Made by a program: the position numbers and the translations under genes. Under the pieces are notes generated by a model. It ran no database searches. It was not told the origin of the DNA and worked only from the letters and a program-made list of their open reading frames with translations. A stretch of DNA of 64,000 nt from Methanobacteriota archaeon (GTDB taxonomy: Archaea > Thermoplasmatota > Poseidoniia > Poseidoniales > Thalassarchaeaceae), in the NCBI GenBank assembly GCA_016845345.1, contig JAERSV010000004.1, positions 1 through 64,000 on the forward strand, given 5' to 3'. Below are positions 9,822 through 18,106 of this stretch, one piece after another (position 1 is the first letter of the stretch; each line of letters starts with the position of its first letter).

Positions 9822-10010
9822 ATGACTGAACGGGAAACAGATCTGTCTGAGGCCCATAGTGTTGAGCGTAGACTATCCGATTTGAAGCGTGAAGTTGAAG
9901 CAATCAAGCGCTTGATAACACAAGCATCATTGAAGCGCTTGACCTCTGAAATTGAGCGTCAGGAATCATCAATAGACGAGGTAAAAGCAGAACTTCATTG
10001 TAAGATATGA
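9822..10010 (+). CDS. Small charged coiled-coil protein
   Basis: A 62-residue reading frame beginning at ATG 9822 just after GAGAAGGGTG. The product is highly charged with heptad-like spacing of hydrophobics throughout (for example RLSDLKREVEAIKRLI), so it is predicted to be one long helix or coiled coil. It is divergent from the site-2 protease and converges on the Hjc gene. The ribosome-binding site supports translation. I do not recognise the family. Confidence 0.5.
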   Translation: MTERETDLSEAHSVERRLSDLKREVEAIKRLITQASLKRLTSEIERQESSIDEVKAELHCKI

Positions 10011-10024
10011 TGTAATTTGGAAAT

Positions 10025-10684
10025 TCATAGTCTGAATTTCTTAACCCATTCCTCGGGCTCTTGTTGTTTGAGAACTGCTTCCTCAGCCTCTTCGATTTTC
10101 AACGCTTCTGCCTTTTCGGACCAAGCATTTGCTTTGGAGCGTAGAGTTTCGGCAGTTTGTGTATAACTATCAGAATCACGGCAGAGTAATGATAGAAATT
10201 TGTGCAGTGGTAATCCTGCATCCCAGTCCAAGTGAGGTGTGCCATTTCTTGTCAAAGGTAGTGATGGTAGGCGTCTTGAAAGAACCGAAACAGAACCAGT
10301 CAAGTTTGAGGTTTCAACCTTGAAGACACGCCACGAATCTCCGCGCACTCCTTTCAGTCTCATAGCGTATAATGGCATCAGGCCACAACGCTCCCCCTCT
10401 TTTTGTAAATCGAGGTACTGCTCCATTGTTCTGCCTGAGAGATATACCTTTTTTTCCTTAGTTGCTTTCACTTCTATTGGAAATGAAATATCCCCGCGTA
10501 CCGCTAATAAATCACCTGCGCCAGCAACTCCACTTCCGGCTGCCCTGACTACTAAAAATGGTCTTCTGATGACTTGCATTGCTCGGGCTTTCTCAGCGGC
10601 GTTACAACTTCTAGTAACAGCCCTAACTCCATCAGGTGAACCGATCAGAACTGCGCGCAGTTCCCGCTCATAATGAGAAGCCAT
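10025..10684 (-). CDS. hjc: Holliday junction resolvase, Hjc family
   Basis: The first 120 residues match archaeal Hjc, a dimeric endonuclease that cuts four-way DNA junctions in recombination. The catalytic pattern is visible: Glu in HYERELRAVL near residue 8, RAAGSGVAGAGDLLAV with the catalytic Asp, IEVKATKEKKVYLS (the E-x-K pair), and the hydrophobic strand MPLYAMRL. The family is usually 120-150 residues; this protein has 219, with a C-terminal extension that is charged and helical and may bind a partner. The ATG at 10684 is preferred over GTG at 10687. It is divergently arranged with an RNase H-like protein. Confidence 0.82.
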   Translation of the reverse strand: MASHYERELRAVLIGSPDGVRAVTRSCNAAEKARAMQVIRRPFLVVRAAGSGVAGAGDLLAVRGDISFPIEVKATKEKKVYLSGRTMEQYLDLQKEGERCGLMPLYAMRLKGVRGDSWRVFKVETSNLTGSVSVLSRRLPSLPLTRNGTPHLDWDAGLPLHKFLSLLCRDSDSYTQTAETLRSKANAWSEKAEALKIEEAEEAVLKQQEPEEWVKKFRL

Positions 10685-10768
10685 CACTCAGCACGCTCAT
10701 CCATTCATTCAAGACCATGCCGGCGAGATTGATGTATCGCGCGCCGATTCTCAAAGAAATTGGCTAAA

Positions 10769-10787
10769 TCCGGTGACATTCACCGGA
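10769..10787. promoter_or_regulatory. Perfect palindrome before the RNase H-like gene
   Basis: TCCGGTGA-CAT-TCACCGGA is an 8-bp inverted repeat with a 3-base spacer. It ends four bases before the TTG start at 10792 and lies in the 107-base gap between two divergent genes. It may be an operator for either gene or an RNA hairpin; GGTGA in the left arm could also serve as ribosome-binding sequence. Confidence 0.45.
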
Positions 10788-10791
10788 ACCA

Positions 10792-11583
10792 TTGACAAAG
10801 GTCGCCGCCCCACACCTATTCGTGGGAGTACTAATCATACGGACGGCTGATTTCAAATTGGCCTATCGTTTGATGAAAGCATTACGGAAGCGTGGAATTG
10901 AATTTCTTCAAGTTTCAGAGAATTCCCCTCTTCCTCACGATGCTTCTGTATGGCTTGGAACACCAGAAGAAGTGTTTGCGAGTAAGGTGGGTAATGGAGT
11001 CCCCTGCACATTGGAAGATGTAGCAGTTTCAATAGACCGTGCACTCCACCTTTCAACCCTGAAAGACCCAACAAGAATACTCGCTTTTGGAATCGACCCA
11101 GGGCCACGTCCAGGCTTGGCGTGGAACTCAGATGGTAAGCCACTTGGTACTGAACAAATGGAAGATGTAGATGATACAGTAGACAGAATCTGCCAACTTG
11201 TAAAGTCCATTCCACATGCAGTAGCTGTAGTAAGAATTGGAGATGGTTCACCGACAATAGGTTCACGCCTTGCAAACATCTGTTTGGCTAGGGGTTTGAG
11301 AGTAGAGATGGTTGATGAGAGGAGAACTTCAACGGGTGTTGGCCGCCATGAGCATCATGCTGCAGCAGCACGAATTGGACAAATTATTGGTCAAGAGGTA
11401 ACTAGCAAACGCAAGGTAAAACCATCCACTGGAGAGGTTCGAGAAGTGCAACGTAAATCACGTAGAGAGAGTGAAGGAAAACTCACCCTTCCAATTGAAT
11501 TAGCACAAGCAGTTGCTGTGGGAAGACTGTCAATGGTTGAGGCTTTTGACGAGTATGAAAGACGCCGTGAAAGCCTCATCTAA
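10792..11583 (+). CDS. Predicted RNase H-fold (RuvC-like) protein of unknown function
   Basis: A 263-residue protein. The N-terminal 90 residues form an alpha/beta domain (RTADFKLAYRLMKALRKRG ... WLGTPEEV). The second half begins with FGIDPGPRPGLAW near residue 101, which has the first-strand signature of RuvC/YqgF-type RNase H folds (hydrophobic-GIDPG...G). VVRIGDGSP and VEMVDERRTST follow, each with an acidic residue at the end of a strand, as expected for later catalytic positions. The C-terminus is Arg-rich. Start: TTG 10792, with GTG 10825 as alternative. Its position opposite a Holliday junction resolvase suggests a role in recombination or repair, but this is inference and I cannot name a family. 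Confidence 0.65.
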   Translation: MTKVAAPHLFVGVLIIRTADFKLAYRLMKALRKRGIEFLQVSENSPLPHDASVWLGTPEEVFASKVGNGVPCTLEDVAVSIDRALHLSTLKDPTRILAFGIDPGPRPGLAWNSDGKPLGTEQMEDVDDTVDRICQLVKSIPHAVAVVRIGDGSPTIGSRLANICLARGLRVEMVDERRTSTGVGRHEHHAAAARIGQIIGQEVTSKRKVKPSTGEVREVQRKSRRESEGKLTLPIELAQAVAVGRLSMVEAFDEYERRRESLI

Positions 11584-11650
11584 TTCAGTAAGTTCCTATT
11601 GGATGGTAACCGGCTTACTCAAGAGGCGAATCTACTTCGAAGATTACACT

Positions 11651-11725
11651 GCGGACGTGGTCTAGTGGTTATGACTGTAGATTCCCAATCTGCAAACCCG
11701 GATTCAACTTCCGGCGTCCGCACCA
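11651..11725 (+). tRNA. tRNA-Gly (anticodon CCC)
   Basis: The acceptor arms GCGGACG (11651-11657) and CGTCCGC (11715-11721) pair completely. The anticodon arm GTAGA-TTCCCAA-TCTGC gives anticodon CCC, and the T arm CCGGA-TTCAACT-TCCGG is canonical. The discriminator is A (11722), followed by an encoded CCA (11723-11725). No intron. It lies alone between the RNase H-like gene and the Mrp gene. Confidence 0.95.
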
Positions 11726-11762
11726 TTAACCTAGATTAATCGCGTTAAGATTGCACAAATAA

Positions 11763-12773
11763 TCAGATAATTTTGAGATCTGATTGTTTTTTATTTGCCA
11801 ACTGTTCTAGTAGATTGTCAACAACGATTTTGAAAGCATCAGAGGAATCTCCATCAGGGTCAGCCACAATGCGGTGTACCCCGTCATCTCCTCCTCTTAC
11901 AATGCCTGGGTCAAACGGTAATTTTCCAAGGAATGGTACTTTTAATTCCTCGGCTGCGGCTTTGCCTCCACCACTCTTGAAGAGGTCTAGAACAACCGAC
12001 CAATCTCCATCCTCATCAGTTTGAACGTTCATACTAACTCCTTGAGGTCCTTGGACTGTAATTTTTGAGGATGGTTCAGCAGTGCCACGTAAGTTGAAAC
12101 CACTCATGTTTTCAACAACTCCGAGGCATGGTAGTTTGAGTGTTTTAGCGAAGTTAATTGATTTCCGACTGTCAAGCAGTGCAACATCTTGAGGAGTAGT
12201 AACTACTACGACTCCATCAATTTCTGGAAGCGATTGAGCTACTGTGAGTGGTTCGTCTGATGTGCCCGGTGGGAAGTCAATGATTAGGGCATCTAACTCA
12301 CCCCACGCAACATCACCGATGAATTGCTGAATAGCACCTAACTTGACCGGTCCTCTCCAGATGACCGGTGCATCTTCGTCTTCCAAAAGAAATGCCATTG
12401 AGATTACTTTGACACCGAATGGCCCTTCAACAGGGAATATTTGACCTTCTTCAACTTGTAAATCAGCCCCCGAAATCCCCAGCATTTTTGGGATATTTGG
12501 GCCAGTAATATCAATGTCCATTATGCCGACTTTCTTGCCTTGTTGAGCGAGAGATAATGCCAACCCTGTAGCGACAGTGGATTTTCCTACACCACCTTTT
12601 CCAGAAAGAACCATGACTTTGTGTTTAACATTCTCAGCCAGTTGAGTCATCCTTAGTTTACGTCTCATTTGTGCATATGCCTGTTCCATTTGCGCCTTCT
12701 GTTCATCAGATGCCGCTTCTGGCTCTTGCTCAGGGGTTTTTCCGTCATGATGGGAGACCGGCGAATCACTCAT
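11763..12773 (-). CDS. Mrp/NBP35-family P-loop ATPase lacking the Fe-S cysteine pair
   Basis: The ATPase core matches Mrp/ApbC/Nbp35, scaffold proteins that carry Fe-S clusters to target enzymes. Visible motifs are the deviant Walker A GKGGVGKST near residue 51, DIDITGPNIPKMLG, the DFPPGTSDEP switch, the VVTTPQDVALLD strand and VVENMSGFN. In ordinary members a CPxC pair follows ENMS and ligates the cluster at the dimer interface. Here the equivalent stretch (about residues 225-270) has no cysteine; the only Cys in the core is in LPCLGV. An extra 20-30 residue stretch around DEDGDWSVVLD replaces it. The ATG at 12773 is chosen; ATG 12803 would add ten residues. Cluster carriage is therefore doubtful. 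Confidence 0.82.
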   Translation of the reverse strand: MSDSPVSHHDGKTPEQEPEAASDEQKAQMEQAYAQMRRKLRMTQLAENVKHKVMVLSGKGGVGKSTVATGLALSLAQQGKKVGIMDIDITGPNIPKMLGISGADLQVEEGQIFPVEGPFGVKVISMAFLLEDEDAPVIWRGPVKLGAIQQFIGDVAWGELDALIIDFPPGTSDEPLTVAQSLPEIDGVVVVTTPQDVALLDSRKSINFAKTLKLPCLGVVENMSGFNLRGTAEPSSKITVQGPQGVSMNVQTDEDGDWSVVLDLFKSGGGKAAAEELKVPFLGKLPFDPGIVRGGDDGVHRIVADPDGDSSDAFKIVVDNLLEQLANKKQSDLKII

Positions 12774-12924
12774 TGATGTGGCGACATTGCAGTCATTCTT
12801 CAATCATTGTATCTGTAATTGGTCAGAATAAATTGCAAAGATTAGGAATTAGATGATGTTCGTACAAACGCAATTGCCAAAGGCAACACACCAAAAGCAC
12901 AACTGCAAGCGGGGGTGAGTCAGC

Positions 12925-15057
12925 ATGGCAGGAACAGCAGTTTACATCACTTGGGTAACTGCTTCTTTACTCGGTGGAATTCTGCTGATGCCGTTTTTCC
13001 GACCTGCTGGAAAACGAGTTACATTAGCTGGCTTTGTTGATATGTTTCGCCGCTATTGGTTACATATTGCATTAGTATTCAGCATCTATCTTTGGAAAGA
13101 TTTACTCGATGGTTTAGATCGTATTTTGATGGCTAATACCCACCTAGACATGACCCCCTTCGTTTACGCCATTGAAGGCGATTTGGTTTTGTGGGTTCAA
13201 CAGACTTTCCTCAATGACATGTTGACTTTTGTATTAACTCATTATTATGTAGCAGGATATATGCTTTTGACATATACAGCCTCACTTTACTTCACCTATT
13301 TTGATGACCGCTGGATGGCGGATAGAGTTCTGTTATCGATGTTCTTCGTCTATGCCTTAGCAGTCCCATTCTATCTTTTCTTCAATGTTAGAGTGACGGG
13401 AGACCATATTCCAGAAATGCAAACTTTGGCTTATCACTTGACTCCAGAGATCCAAACTTGGTTCACTAGGATTGACCCGTTCACCAATGGCATGCCTAGT
13501 TTACACATTGGCATACCGTTCACGGTGTGGCTAGGACTACATCGCTGGGACCACGATGATAGATGGAAGAAATATCGAAATTTTGTTGGCGTATTTATTG
13601 TGGTCACTGCATTCACAATCATCTATCTTGGCATCCACTGGTTTGTTGATATTGTGGGTGGAATTATTGTTTCATTCTTAGCGGTTAACTTAGCAGATAA
13701 ATATCATGCTTGGCTGTGGTATCGACTTGATGAGAGAACTTTCAATGCACGACTTGCATGGTTATTAGCGGATTTCAACAATCCAAAACTAGTACTATCT
13801 GGTTGGATTTCTAGGTCAGTACAATGGTTGAAAACGCCATCAACAAGACAAACAGGAACTGCTGTTATGTTGCTATTAGCAACTACTGGTGGAGTGCTGT
13901 TGTATGACGCAACCCACCAAGATTTCCCCGCAGAGGGAGTAACCCATCCCGAAGCGGCTGTAGGTGCTGATGGATGGTTGGTGGCTCTTGATGCAGATGA
14001 AAATGGAAACTTGAGTGCAGTCATTATTGATATTGAAAATGATAAGACCTATCACGATAATTTAGGTTTAAACGAAGATGGGAACCAATCTCAATGGGGG
14101 GTGTTAAATGCCTCTACAGAAGTTCTCATCTCTGAGAATCATGCTATTGTTTGGCAAGGATATCGTATAATCACTCTGAAGTTTTCAAATCCGGGAAGCC
14201 ACGCATATGGTAGAACGACAGGCCCACTTTACACAGACCTCGCTCTTCTTGATGACTCGGATGATAAGCAAGCCAAGTTATTCGCGATTGATGATGGTGT
14301 GGTCATCGACTTACAAAGTACCGAATATCACAAGGAGTTCACATCAATTTCTGATGATGATGTAATTCTCATTGATGGGGGTGGGAATAGTTTAGCCTGG
14401 GTAACAGAAAGTTCACCTATGACAGCTAATATTCTCTCACTCGAGGGTGTGCAGAGTTCTCTCTCCGTCCACGTCAATGCATCTGTTGATTCAGCAAAGG
14501 ATGAGCAAGTTTTAGCGCTCACTGGCGCCATAGTTGATTATGCAAACGCCAGCATTACTGGAATTTCATTTGATGAAAATTATCTAGTAGCGGAGGTGAA
14601 TTTGTCAGCAGTCAGCCGTCTTGTGATGGTGAACCTTGACACTGGTGAACAACGTATTATTGGTGACCCGCTCTTCCCCGTCGCAAACCCATCAATCGGG
14701 CACGGCGTGGTTGCTTGGCAACATAAGTGGGGGCTAGATTCAATTGACCCAAATAATGCAGAATTAGATTGGGATGTCAAGTACCATATTATCTTGGAAA
14801 ACCATTCATACCAACTTCACACTGAGGACGAGTTAAACCAGACTGAACCCCAAGTGATGGAAGGTTACATTGTTTGGCTACAAGATAGTGGGGGCGAAGA
14901 ACCACCAGAGGTGATTATCTACAGTCTTGAGGAAACTTTTGAACCATACTCATCACGCACATTACAAGTTGCAATTATTGCTTTGATTCCACTTCTGTCA
15001 ATATGGATGATTCAAAGACAAAAGGAAAACGTAGATTCAATAGATGAAGAAGAATGA
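12925..15057 (+). CDS. PAP2-family membrane phosphatase/phosphotransferase with large C-terminal extracytoplasmic domain
   Basis: A 710-residue protein. The first 275 residues hold about six helices with the PAP2 signature: GMPSLHIGIP near 189 (C2 motif, SLH) and YLGIHWFVDIVGG near 236 (C3, catalytic His and Asp). The overall pattern resembles the AUR1/inositol-phosphoceramide-synthase branch, which moves phospho-head groups on lipids. A helix near 308-326 then leads into some 350 residues of beta-rich, acidic sequence with repeated blade-like elements (AVIWQ..., NSLAWVTESS, VAWQHKWG, IVWLQDSGG), suggesting a propeller-like domain outside the cell. A final helix lies near 685-700, then a short acidic tail. 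The ATG at 12925 follows GGGGGTGAG. The substrate is unknown; an archaeal lipid head-group reaction is an inference. Confidence 0.78.
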   Translation: MAGTAVYITWVTASLLGGILLMPFFRPAGKRVTLAGFVDMFRRYWLHIALVFSIYLWKDLLDGLDRILMANTHLDMTPFVYAIEGDLVLWVQQTFLNDMLTFVLTHYYVAGYMLLTYTASLYFTYFDDRWMADRVLLSMFFVYALAVPFYLFFNVRVTGDHIPEMQTLAYHLTPEIQTWFTRIDPFTNGMPSLHIGIPFTVWLGLHRWDHDDRWKKYRNFVGVFIVVTAFTIIYLGIHWFVDIVGGIIVSFLAVNLADKYHAWLWYRLDERTFNARLAWLLADFNNPKLVLSGWISRSVQWLKTPSTRQTGTAVMLLLATTGGVLLYDATHQDFPAEGVTHPEAAVGADGWLVALDADENGNLSAVIIDIENDKTYHDNLGLNEDGNQSQWGVLNASTEVLISENHAIVWQGYRIITLKFSNPGSHAYGRTTGPLYTDLALLDDSDDKQAKLFAIDDGVVIDLQSTEYHKEFTSISDDDVILIDGGGNSLAWVTESSPMTANILSLEGVQSSLSVHVNASVDSAKDEQVLALTGAIVDYANASITGISFDENYLVAEVNLSAVSRLVMVNLDTGEQRIIGDPLFPVANPSIGHGVVAWQHKWGLDSIDPNNAELDWDVKYHIILENHSYQLHTEDELNQTEPQVMEGYIVWLQDSGGEEPPEVIIYSLEETFEPYSSRTLQVAIIALIPLLSIWMIQRQKENVDSIDEEE

Positions 15058-15076
15058 TTCCAATATCTGCTTTCAT

Positions 15077-16231
15077 TCAATTAGTAATTGAAAGCATCCG
15101 ATTAAGAGCCAAGATTGCATCGTCAGCAATCTGCTCAGGTACGACAATTTGATTGATTACCTCTCCAGCCACAAGCGACTCAAGAACATCAGCCAAAAAT
15201 GCTGGATGAATCATGTACATAGTTGAACAAGGACATACACCAGGGTCTAAGCAGACTACTGTTTTATCAGAATATTGTGCATCCAATCTCTTGACGAGGT
15301 GGATTTCAGTGCCTACACCAATGACAGCGCCACTTGGCGCATCAGCAACAAAGCGGCGAATCATCTCTGTTGAGCCGGATGCATCTGAGGCATCAACTAC
15401 TGCTCGCTCACATTCAGGGTGAGCGATTACCAATGCGTCAGGATTCTCTTTTCGCAGACTATCAATTTGCTCAACAGTGAAGCGTTGGTGAACCGAACAG
15501 TAACCATGCCATAATACAAACTTAGAGGAATTTAAGTCATTCCAATTTGGTTGTGACATTGGATTCCAAACCGCCATATCTTCCTCTTGGTAACCCATTG
15601 CTAATGCAGTGTTACGACCCAAATGTTGGTCAGGGAAAAACAGGACTTTACCATTTTCACCGGCTCGCTCTAGAGCCCACTCTAGTACTCCAGCGGCATT
15701 TGTGGAGGTACAAACAAGGCCACCATGATATCCAACGAAGGCTTTGAGGTCAGCACTTGAGTTCATGTACGTAACAGGTACAAGGTATGCTTCTCCTTTA
15801 CTCGCTGGACTGTCTGGGTCTTCACGAGTTGCAGGGTCATCAAGTTGACATTCACTGAGAAGTTCATTCCAACATGCCTCAACATCTGGCAAATCTGCCA
15901 TATCTGCCATCGAACATCCGGCTCTGACATTTGGCATCACAACTTTTTGCTTGTCTGAAGTCAGAATGTCGGCCGACTCAGCCATGAAATGAACTCCACA
16001 GAATACTATGTATTCGGCATTTGAGTCGGCGGCTTTTCTCGCGAGAAGAAATGAATCTCCTGTTTCATCAGCATGTTCAACGATTGAATCACGTTGATAG
16101 TGATGTCCTAAAATCATCACTTTGTTACCAAGTTGCTGTTTTGCGGACAAAATTCGTTGACGTGTAAGGTCGGAATCTGCATCTGATTCATCATCATTGA
16201 TGGAGCAAATGGCCAGCGGTAGGCTCTGCAT
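15077..16231 (-). CDS. nadA: Quinolinate synthase NadA
   Basis: NadA condenses iminoaspartate with dihydroxyacetone phosphate to quinolinate in NAD synthesis, using a [4Fe-4S] cluster held by three cysteines. All three contexts are present: GCSMADM, VCTSTNAAG and GVCPCSTMY. Other family marks are ILGHHYQRDSI near residue 40, FCGVHFMAESADIL, FFPDQHLGRN, GYCSVHQRFT and HPECERAVVDASD-GSTEMI. Length of 384 residues is normal with a 20-residue N-terminal extension. No nadB or nadC is adjacent. It is divergent from bud32; the gap between likely starts is about 90 bases. Confidence 0.96.
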   Translation of the reverse strand: MQSLPLAICSINDDESDADSDLTRQRILSAKQQLGNKVMILGHHYQRDSIVEHADETGDSFLLARKAADSNAEYIVFCGVHFMAESADILTSDKQKVVMPNVRAGCSMADMADLPDVEACWNELLSECQLDDPATREDPDSPASKGEAYLVPVTYMNSSADLKAFVGYHGGLVCTSTNAAGVLEWALERAGENGKVLFFPDQHLGRNTALAMGYQEEDMAVWNPMSQPNWNDLNSSKFVLWHGYCSVHQRFTVEQIDSLRKENPDALVIAHPECERAVVDASDASGSTEMIRRFVADAPSGAVIGVGTEIHLVKRLDAQYSDKTVVCLDPGVCPCSTMYMIHPAFLADVLESLVAGEVINQIVVPEQIADDAILALNRMLSITN

Positions 16232-16322
16232 TCAACCACTTCCGGGATATCTACCGGTTGCCGCCACCGCTTTGAATGCATCCATTATCCGGAAACCTGT
16301 CCGAAAGGGGTGTGACAGCGAT

Positions 16323-16991
16323 ATGTTGGCTTGGGAGCAAGGAAAAATCATCCATGTAGGCGCTGAGGCTGAGGTTTCGAATGGGCTTTATTTGGGATTG
16401 GCAGCAGTGCGAAAATTGAGGCGCCCAAGGGGTTATCGAGACCCAGCTCTTGATCGCAGACTGACAAATCATAGAATGGCAGCAGAAGCAAAAATGCTAG
16501 CCCGATTGTCCAATTCAGGTTTACCGGTGCCTCATCTTTTAGCGTGCGAGATGAGCAATGGTACAATGATACAATCACTCGTCCCAGGTTCACAATTAGT
16601 TGATGTATTGAGAGATAGTGAATTTGATGTTAAAACCGTAATGCTCGAAGTTGGAAAAGTGATTCGACAACTCCATTCAGTTGGCGCTGTGCATGGCGAT
16701 CTAACTACTAACAACATACTTTGGGATAATGATAATGGAATTTCTCTAATTGATTTTGGTCTGTCCCAATCAACAACAGAGGTTGAGAGAATGGGTTTAG
16801 ATTTACAGGTGCTAAGTGAGTGTCTAAGTGCTAGCCACCCAGAACACGAAGAAGCTTTGATATGGGTTTTTGAGGGTTACAATAGTGCTGAGAATCTGAC
16901 CTATACTGGTTCAGATTCACCTCCTGTAAAAAGTGAAGAAGTCATCAATCGTTACAATGCTATACGGTCTAGGGTTCGTTATCACTCTTAG
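16323..16991 (+). CDS. bud32: KEOPS complex atypical kinase Bud32
   Basis: Bud32 is the small kinase/ATPase of KEOPS, which makes t6A37 on ANN-decoding tRNAs with Kae1. Seen: VGAEAEVSNG (glycine-loop equivalent), KLRRPRGYRDPALDRRL, the NHRMAAEAKML helix, VHGDLTTNNILW (catalytic loop with HGDLTT) and LIDFGLSQST (metal-binding DFG), then the C-terminal HPEHEEAL region. At 222 residues from ATG 16323 it matches family length; the frame is open to 16197, but that would overlap nadA and add unconserved residues. AAAGGGG lies 12 bases upstream. Kae1, to which Bud32 is often fused in archaea, is not in the window. Confidence 0.93.
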   Translation: MLAWEQGKIIHVGAEAEVSNGLYLGLAAVRKLRRPRGYRDPALDRRLTNHRMAAEAKMLARLSNSGLPVPHLLACEMSNGTMIQSLVPGSQLVDVLRDSEFDVKTVMLEVGKVIRQLHSVGAVHGDLTTNNILWDNDNGISLIDFGLSQSTTEVERMGLDLQVLSECLSASHPEHEEALIWVFEGYNSAENLTYTGSDSPPVKSEEVINRYNAIRSRVRYHS

Positions 16992-16996
16992 TTGAT

Positions 16997-17371
16997 TCAA
17001 CTGAAAAGCATTGGAATGTATCTCCAACCGATAAAGGCGGAGAGTGGGCAGAGGGCGAAGTTAGCCATCATGTATCCGACTGCCGGCATATGTTTTCCAG
17101 AATCAATGAGTTGAATCACATCAAGGCTGAAGGTTGACATTGTGGTAAAGGCTCCTAGTGCTCCAGTACCAACAAGAAGAATTATTTCAGGAGAAACTTG
17201 TTCATTGATAATTGACATCGCGATTAACACTCCTAGTAGAAATGAACCAAGCACATTCACCCCTAGTGTACTCCAGGGAAATTCACTGGGAACCCACTCG
17301 GAAATAGCATAACGGGCCACGGCCCCAAACGCACCTCCTATTGCAACTAGGAACAGTGATTTCGGCTCCAT
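16997..17371 (-). CDS. crcB: Fluoride channel CrcB/FluC
   Basis: A 124-residue, four-helix protein exporting fluoride as a dual-topology dimer. Conserved elements are GGAFGAVARYAI near residue 12, the NVLGSFLLG helix with its key Asn, and GALGAFTTMSTFS with the phenylalanine/threonine track of the pore. The C-terminus ends in the final helix without extension. It converges on bud32 with a 5-base gap. I looked for a fluoride riboswitch upstream and saw none. Confidence 0.95.
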   Translation of the reverse strand: MEPKSLFLVAIGGAFGAVARYAISEWVPSEFPWSTLGVNVLGSFLLGVLIAMSIINEQVSPEIILLVGTGALGAFTTMSTFSLDVIQLIDSGKHMPAVGYMMANFALCPLSAFIGWRYIPMLFS

Positions 17372-17443
17372 GTTAGGGGGCCACTATCTGCCACTCTTTG
17401 ATATTGACGAAAGAAGAACTGTCGGAACTATCAACCGCATGGA

Positions 17444-18055
17444 GTGTATGCGACAGTTGTGAAGAGGCTCCTGTTCCTTACTGGTAACGCTGGTAAATTG
17501 GCTGAGGCGAGTCACTTTTTTGAGCCACTTGGATACCAAGTGGAACAGTTCCTTGTGGATGGTGAAGTCCCAATTGTGGTAGAACCACAGTCAGATAGTT
17601 TGAGGGAAGTTGCAATGGCAAAAATTGAACAAGCAAAAGCACTGTTCAAGCAAACTGGCCAAGATGCTGCAATTTTTGTCGAAGATGCTGCCCTTTTTAT
17701 CGATGAATTGAAGGGGTTTCCCGGCGTAAATTCAGCATCTGTACTAAACCAAATTGGCCTTTCAGGAATCATTAATTTGATGTCAAATACCCTCAATCGA
17801 GGGGCAGAATTTCGAGCATGTGCAGTACTATTCACTGGTGAACAATTAGTGTTTGGTGAAGGGATTTGTCGTGGTACAATAACCACTGAAACACTTGGTG
17901 AGTCAGGTTTTGGGTATGACCCAATTTTTTCTCCCGACGGAGAGGATTCGGGTCGTACTTTTGGACAAATGGATAAAACGGCAAAAGAGGCTTTCTCACA
18001 TCGGGCAAAAGCGCTTGAAAGCATAAAAAAACAGTTGGATTTGCTTGGGCGATGA
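17444..18055 (+). CDS. XTP/dITP pyrophosphatase (RdgB/HAM1 family)
   Basis: The enzyme hydrolyses XTP, ITP and dITP to monophosphates, keeping deaminated purines out of nucleic acids. Motifs in order: LTGNAGKLAEA near residue 12 (substrate loop), FVEDAALFIDELKGFPGV (acid pair and FPG; the usual EDSGL reads EDAAL), SGFGYDPIF and SHRAKAL near the end. Length of 203 residues is normal. GTG 17444 and GTG 17459 are both possible starts; the second would begin VKRLLFLTGN, closer to family N-termini. It is divergent from crcB. Confidence 0.92.
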   Translation: MYATVVKRLLFLTGNAGKLAEASHFFEPLGYQVEQFLVDGEVPIVVEPQSDSLREVAMAKIEQAKALFKQTGQDAAIFVEDAALFIDELKGFPGVNSASVLNQIGLSGIINLMSNTLNRGAEFRACAVLFTGEQLVFGEGICRGTITTETLGESGFGYDPIFSPDGEDSGRTFGQMDKTAKEAFSHRAKALESIKKQLDLLGR

Positions 18056-18106
18056 GCCGTCATAGTGAAAGAGGGGGCGCATCTGCTCGCGTGTGGAGGG
18101 GAAGGT

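Noticed and set aside
17372-17443. Fluoride riboswitch before crcB
   Set aside because: The 72-base upstream region does not show the conserved fluoride-aptamer pattern.
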